The notes under the pieces were generated by a model. It searched no databases, was not told the origin of the DNA, and saw only the letters and a list, made by a program, of their open reading frames with translations. The translations under genes and the position numbers were made by a program. A stretch of DNA of 64,000 nucleotides from CPC320 sp002336405 (GTDB lineage Bacteria > Pseudomonadota > Alphaproteobacteria > Rhodobacterales > Rhodobacteraceae). Location of the stretch: the NCBI GenBank assembly GCA_949372595.1, contig CASIAN010000001.1, forward strand, positions 1-64,000, written 5' to 3'. Shown piece by piece: positions 62,772-64,000 of this stretch (position 1 is the first letter of the stretch; every line of letters begins with the position of its first letter).

Positions 62772-63392
62772 TCAAGCGTTGTCCACAAAACAACTGATAC
62801 GATCGGCAACGGCCTCTGCGGGCAAGTCGCGGCGAAAAAATTCTACAAAGCCGTGTTCTGGCAATACCAGATAGCTAAAGGTCGAGTGATCAACCAAATA
62901 ATAATCATCTTCTGCGGCATGCGCCTTGAAATAGGTCTTATAAGTTTTGGAGGCTGCTTTGACCTGTTCAGGGGTCCCGGTCAGGCCAATCATGCGCTCG
63001 TGCATATTCTCTGCAAATTCCCCGACAACTTGGGGTGTATCACGGCGTGGATCAATGGAAATAAACACAGGTGTAACCAAGTGACCCCGGCTTTCCAACA
63101 CATCCACCGCATCGACATTGCGCAGGGCATCCAGTGGACAGATGTCAGGGCAGAATGTATAGCCGAAATAGATCAACGACGGTTTCGTAAAGACCTCTGC
63201 GCTGGTCACTGTCTGCCCATTGGAAGCCATTAACGTAAAAGGGCCCCCGATTTGGCTGGTTCCGCCGGCAATCGATGATGTGCGGCAGGATGCAAAGCGG
63301 TCGGCGCTGACCGGGCCAAAGCTGGTGTACCAAACCCCTGCAATCAGGGCGACACAGGCCGTGGTCGCGGCGGCAACAGAATAACGGAGCAT
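62772..63392 (-). CDS. senC: SCO1/SenC copper chaperone
   Basis: This 206-residue membrane-anchored periplasmic protein is taken from ATG 63392. The N-terminal anchor is VAAATTACVALIAGVWYTSF. The thioredoxin-like domain has the copper ligands in FGYTFCPDICPLDALRNVD and the distant His in YLVDHSTFSYLVLPEHG. SenC/PrrC helps build the CuA or CuB centre of cytochrome oxidase and influences RegB signalling. It is read divergently from regB and upstream of regA, the usual layout. Confidence 0.93.
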   Translation of the reverse strand: MLRYSVAAATTACVALIAGVWYTSFGPVSADRFASCRTSSIAGGTSQIGGPFTLMASNGQTVTSAEVFTKPSLIYFGYTFCPDICPLDALRNVDAVDVLESRGHLVTPVFISIDPRRDTPQVVGEFAENMHERMIGLTGTPEQVKAASKTYKTYFKAHAAEDDYYLVDHSTFSYLVLPEHGFVEFFRRDLPAEAVADRISCFVDNA

Positions 63393-63483
63393 AACGTGTC
63401 TTTCTTTTTCAATGGAACATTGACAGACCAATAGGTGAGACATAGCAATTGCGCTGCAAGATACAAGCTGCACTGGATCAAAT

Positions 63484-64000
63484 ATGAGTGAACAGATACC
63501 CAGTCTTTTATCTGATCGAAACCGCAGCAACAGGATAAAATTAAGAACTTTAATCCTGTTGCGCTGGGTGGCCGTGGTTGGTCAGCTCACGGCAATTTTG
63601 GTGTCGCTTCGGTTCTATGACCTCAAGCTAGAACTTGGCTTTTGCCTTTTGACGGTCGGCATCTCGGTGATTGCGAACCTGATTGCAATCTTTATTTTTC
63701 CGGAAAACAAGCGATTATCTGAGACAGAGAATCGAATGACGGTATTGTTCGATCTTTTGCAGCTGAGTGTTTTGCTTTATTTGACCGGTGGTTTGCACAA
63801 CCCTTTTGCTATTTTGGTGATTGCGCCGGTGATCGTTTCGGCGACATCGATGAGCCTGCGATCTACGGTATTACTGGGGGCGCTGGCGGTGGTGATTATA
63901 TCTGCACTGGCAAAGTATCATTTGGTTTTGCAGACTAATAACGGCACAATTTTGCGGTTGCCTGACGTATTTGTGTTTGGAAACTGGGTGGCTTTGATCA
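63484..64000 (+). CDS. regB: Redox sensor histidine kinase RegB (PrrB), N-terminal part
   Basis: The 172 codons present, cut by the window end, start MSEQIPSLLSDRNRSNRIKL. They carry the membrane domain: LRWVAVVGQLTAILVSLRFY, LGFCLLTVGISVIANLIAIF, LFDLLQLSVLLYLTGGLHNP and FAILVIAPVIVSATSMS. The GGLHNPF heptapeptide between segments is the ubiquinone-binding signature of RegB. The kinase core with its redox-active Cys and His lies beyond 64000. It phosphorylates RegA under low oxygen. Confidence 0.93.
   Translation, partial: MSEQIPSLLSDRNRSNRIKLRTLILLRWVAVVGQLTAILVSLRFYDLKLELGFCLLTVGISVIANLIAIFIFPENKRLSETENRMTVLFDLLQLSVLLYLTGGLHNPFAILVIAPVIVSATSMSLRSTVLLGALAVVIISALAKYHLVLQTNNGTILRLPDVFVFGNWVALI

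Noticed and set aside
1..64000. CRISPR array or restriction/defence cluster
   Set aside because: No spaced repeats, Cas, restriction or known defence proteins were seen.

Overview
The window looks like a chromosome segment of a marine alphaproteobacterium of the Roseobacter group (Rhodobacteraceae). The evidence is the RegB/SenC/RegA redox-control cluster with an HvrB-like LysR gene and ahcY nearby, the hemD - mitofilin - hemY block beside tsaD-gpsA, and several CUT1-type polyol ABC transporters. All family calls come from reading translated sequence; no database search was possible.

Layout. (1) 1-5.1 kb: transposase debris (IS630, IS3), a frameshifted tyrosine recombinase and one apparently intact IS3-type element. 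(2) 5.2-14.4 kb: a leftward operon (solute-binding protein, two permeases, a 62-residue membrane protein, two ATPases, ATP-type dihydroxyacetone kinase) with a divergent LacI-type regulator and two palindromic operator candidates 30 bp apart. (3) 14.7-18.7 kb: a pseudogene graveyard (IS481, phosphodiesterase, peptide-type ABC ATPase, WbqC-like piece, ankyrin protein). (4) 18.8-32.5 kb: a leftward erythritol operon, eryD - ABC transporter - eryA - hydroxyacid dehydrogenase - class II aldolase - eryB - eryC (frameshifted) - eryH - eryI. (5) 32.9-33.9 kb: a second SorC-type regulator, then IS630 and IS66 remnants. (6) 35.2-45.5 kb: a divergent locus with DRL (the DXR-like reductoisomerase), acetoin-dehydrogenase-like E1 alpha, E1 beta and E2 on one side, and a CUT1 ABC transporter plus PfkB-type kinase on the other. 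(7) 45.5-47.1 kb: IS66 and integrase remnants ending at tRNA-Thr(CGT). (8) 47.4-64 kb: mostly core genes.

How they work together. The left 47 kb reads as a polyol-use region bounded on the right by a tRNA-Thr with a decayed integrase at its 3' end. Operon 2 probably imports dihydroxyacetone or a near relative and phosphorylates it. Operon 4 converts erythritol to D-erythrose 4-phosphate by the EryA-B-C-H-I route. Locus 6 is the most interesting part. Transporter, sugar kinase, DRL and an acyloin-cleaving dehydrogenase together suggest catabolism of 2-C-methyl-D-erythritol: import, phosphorylation to MEP, oxidation by DRL running backwards to DXP, and thiamine-dependent cleavage of DXP to acetyl-CoA and glyceraldehyde 3-phosphate. 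This is an inference from gene content and chemistry.

The core block on the right carries heme synthesis, tRNA modification, the S-adenosylhomocysteine cycle and redox signalling. The HvrB-like gene is broken, and one of two neighbouring GNAT acetyltransferases is decaying.
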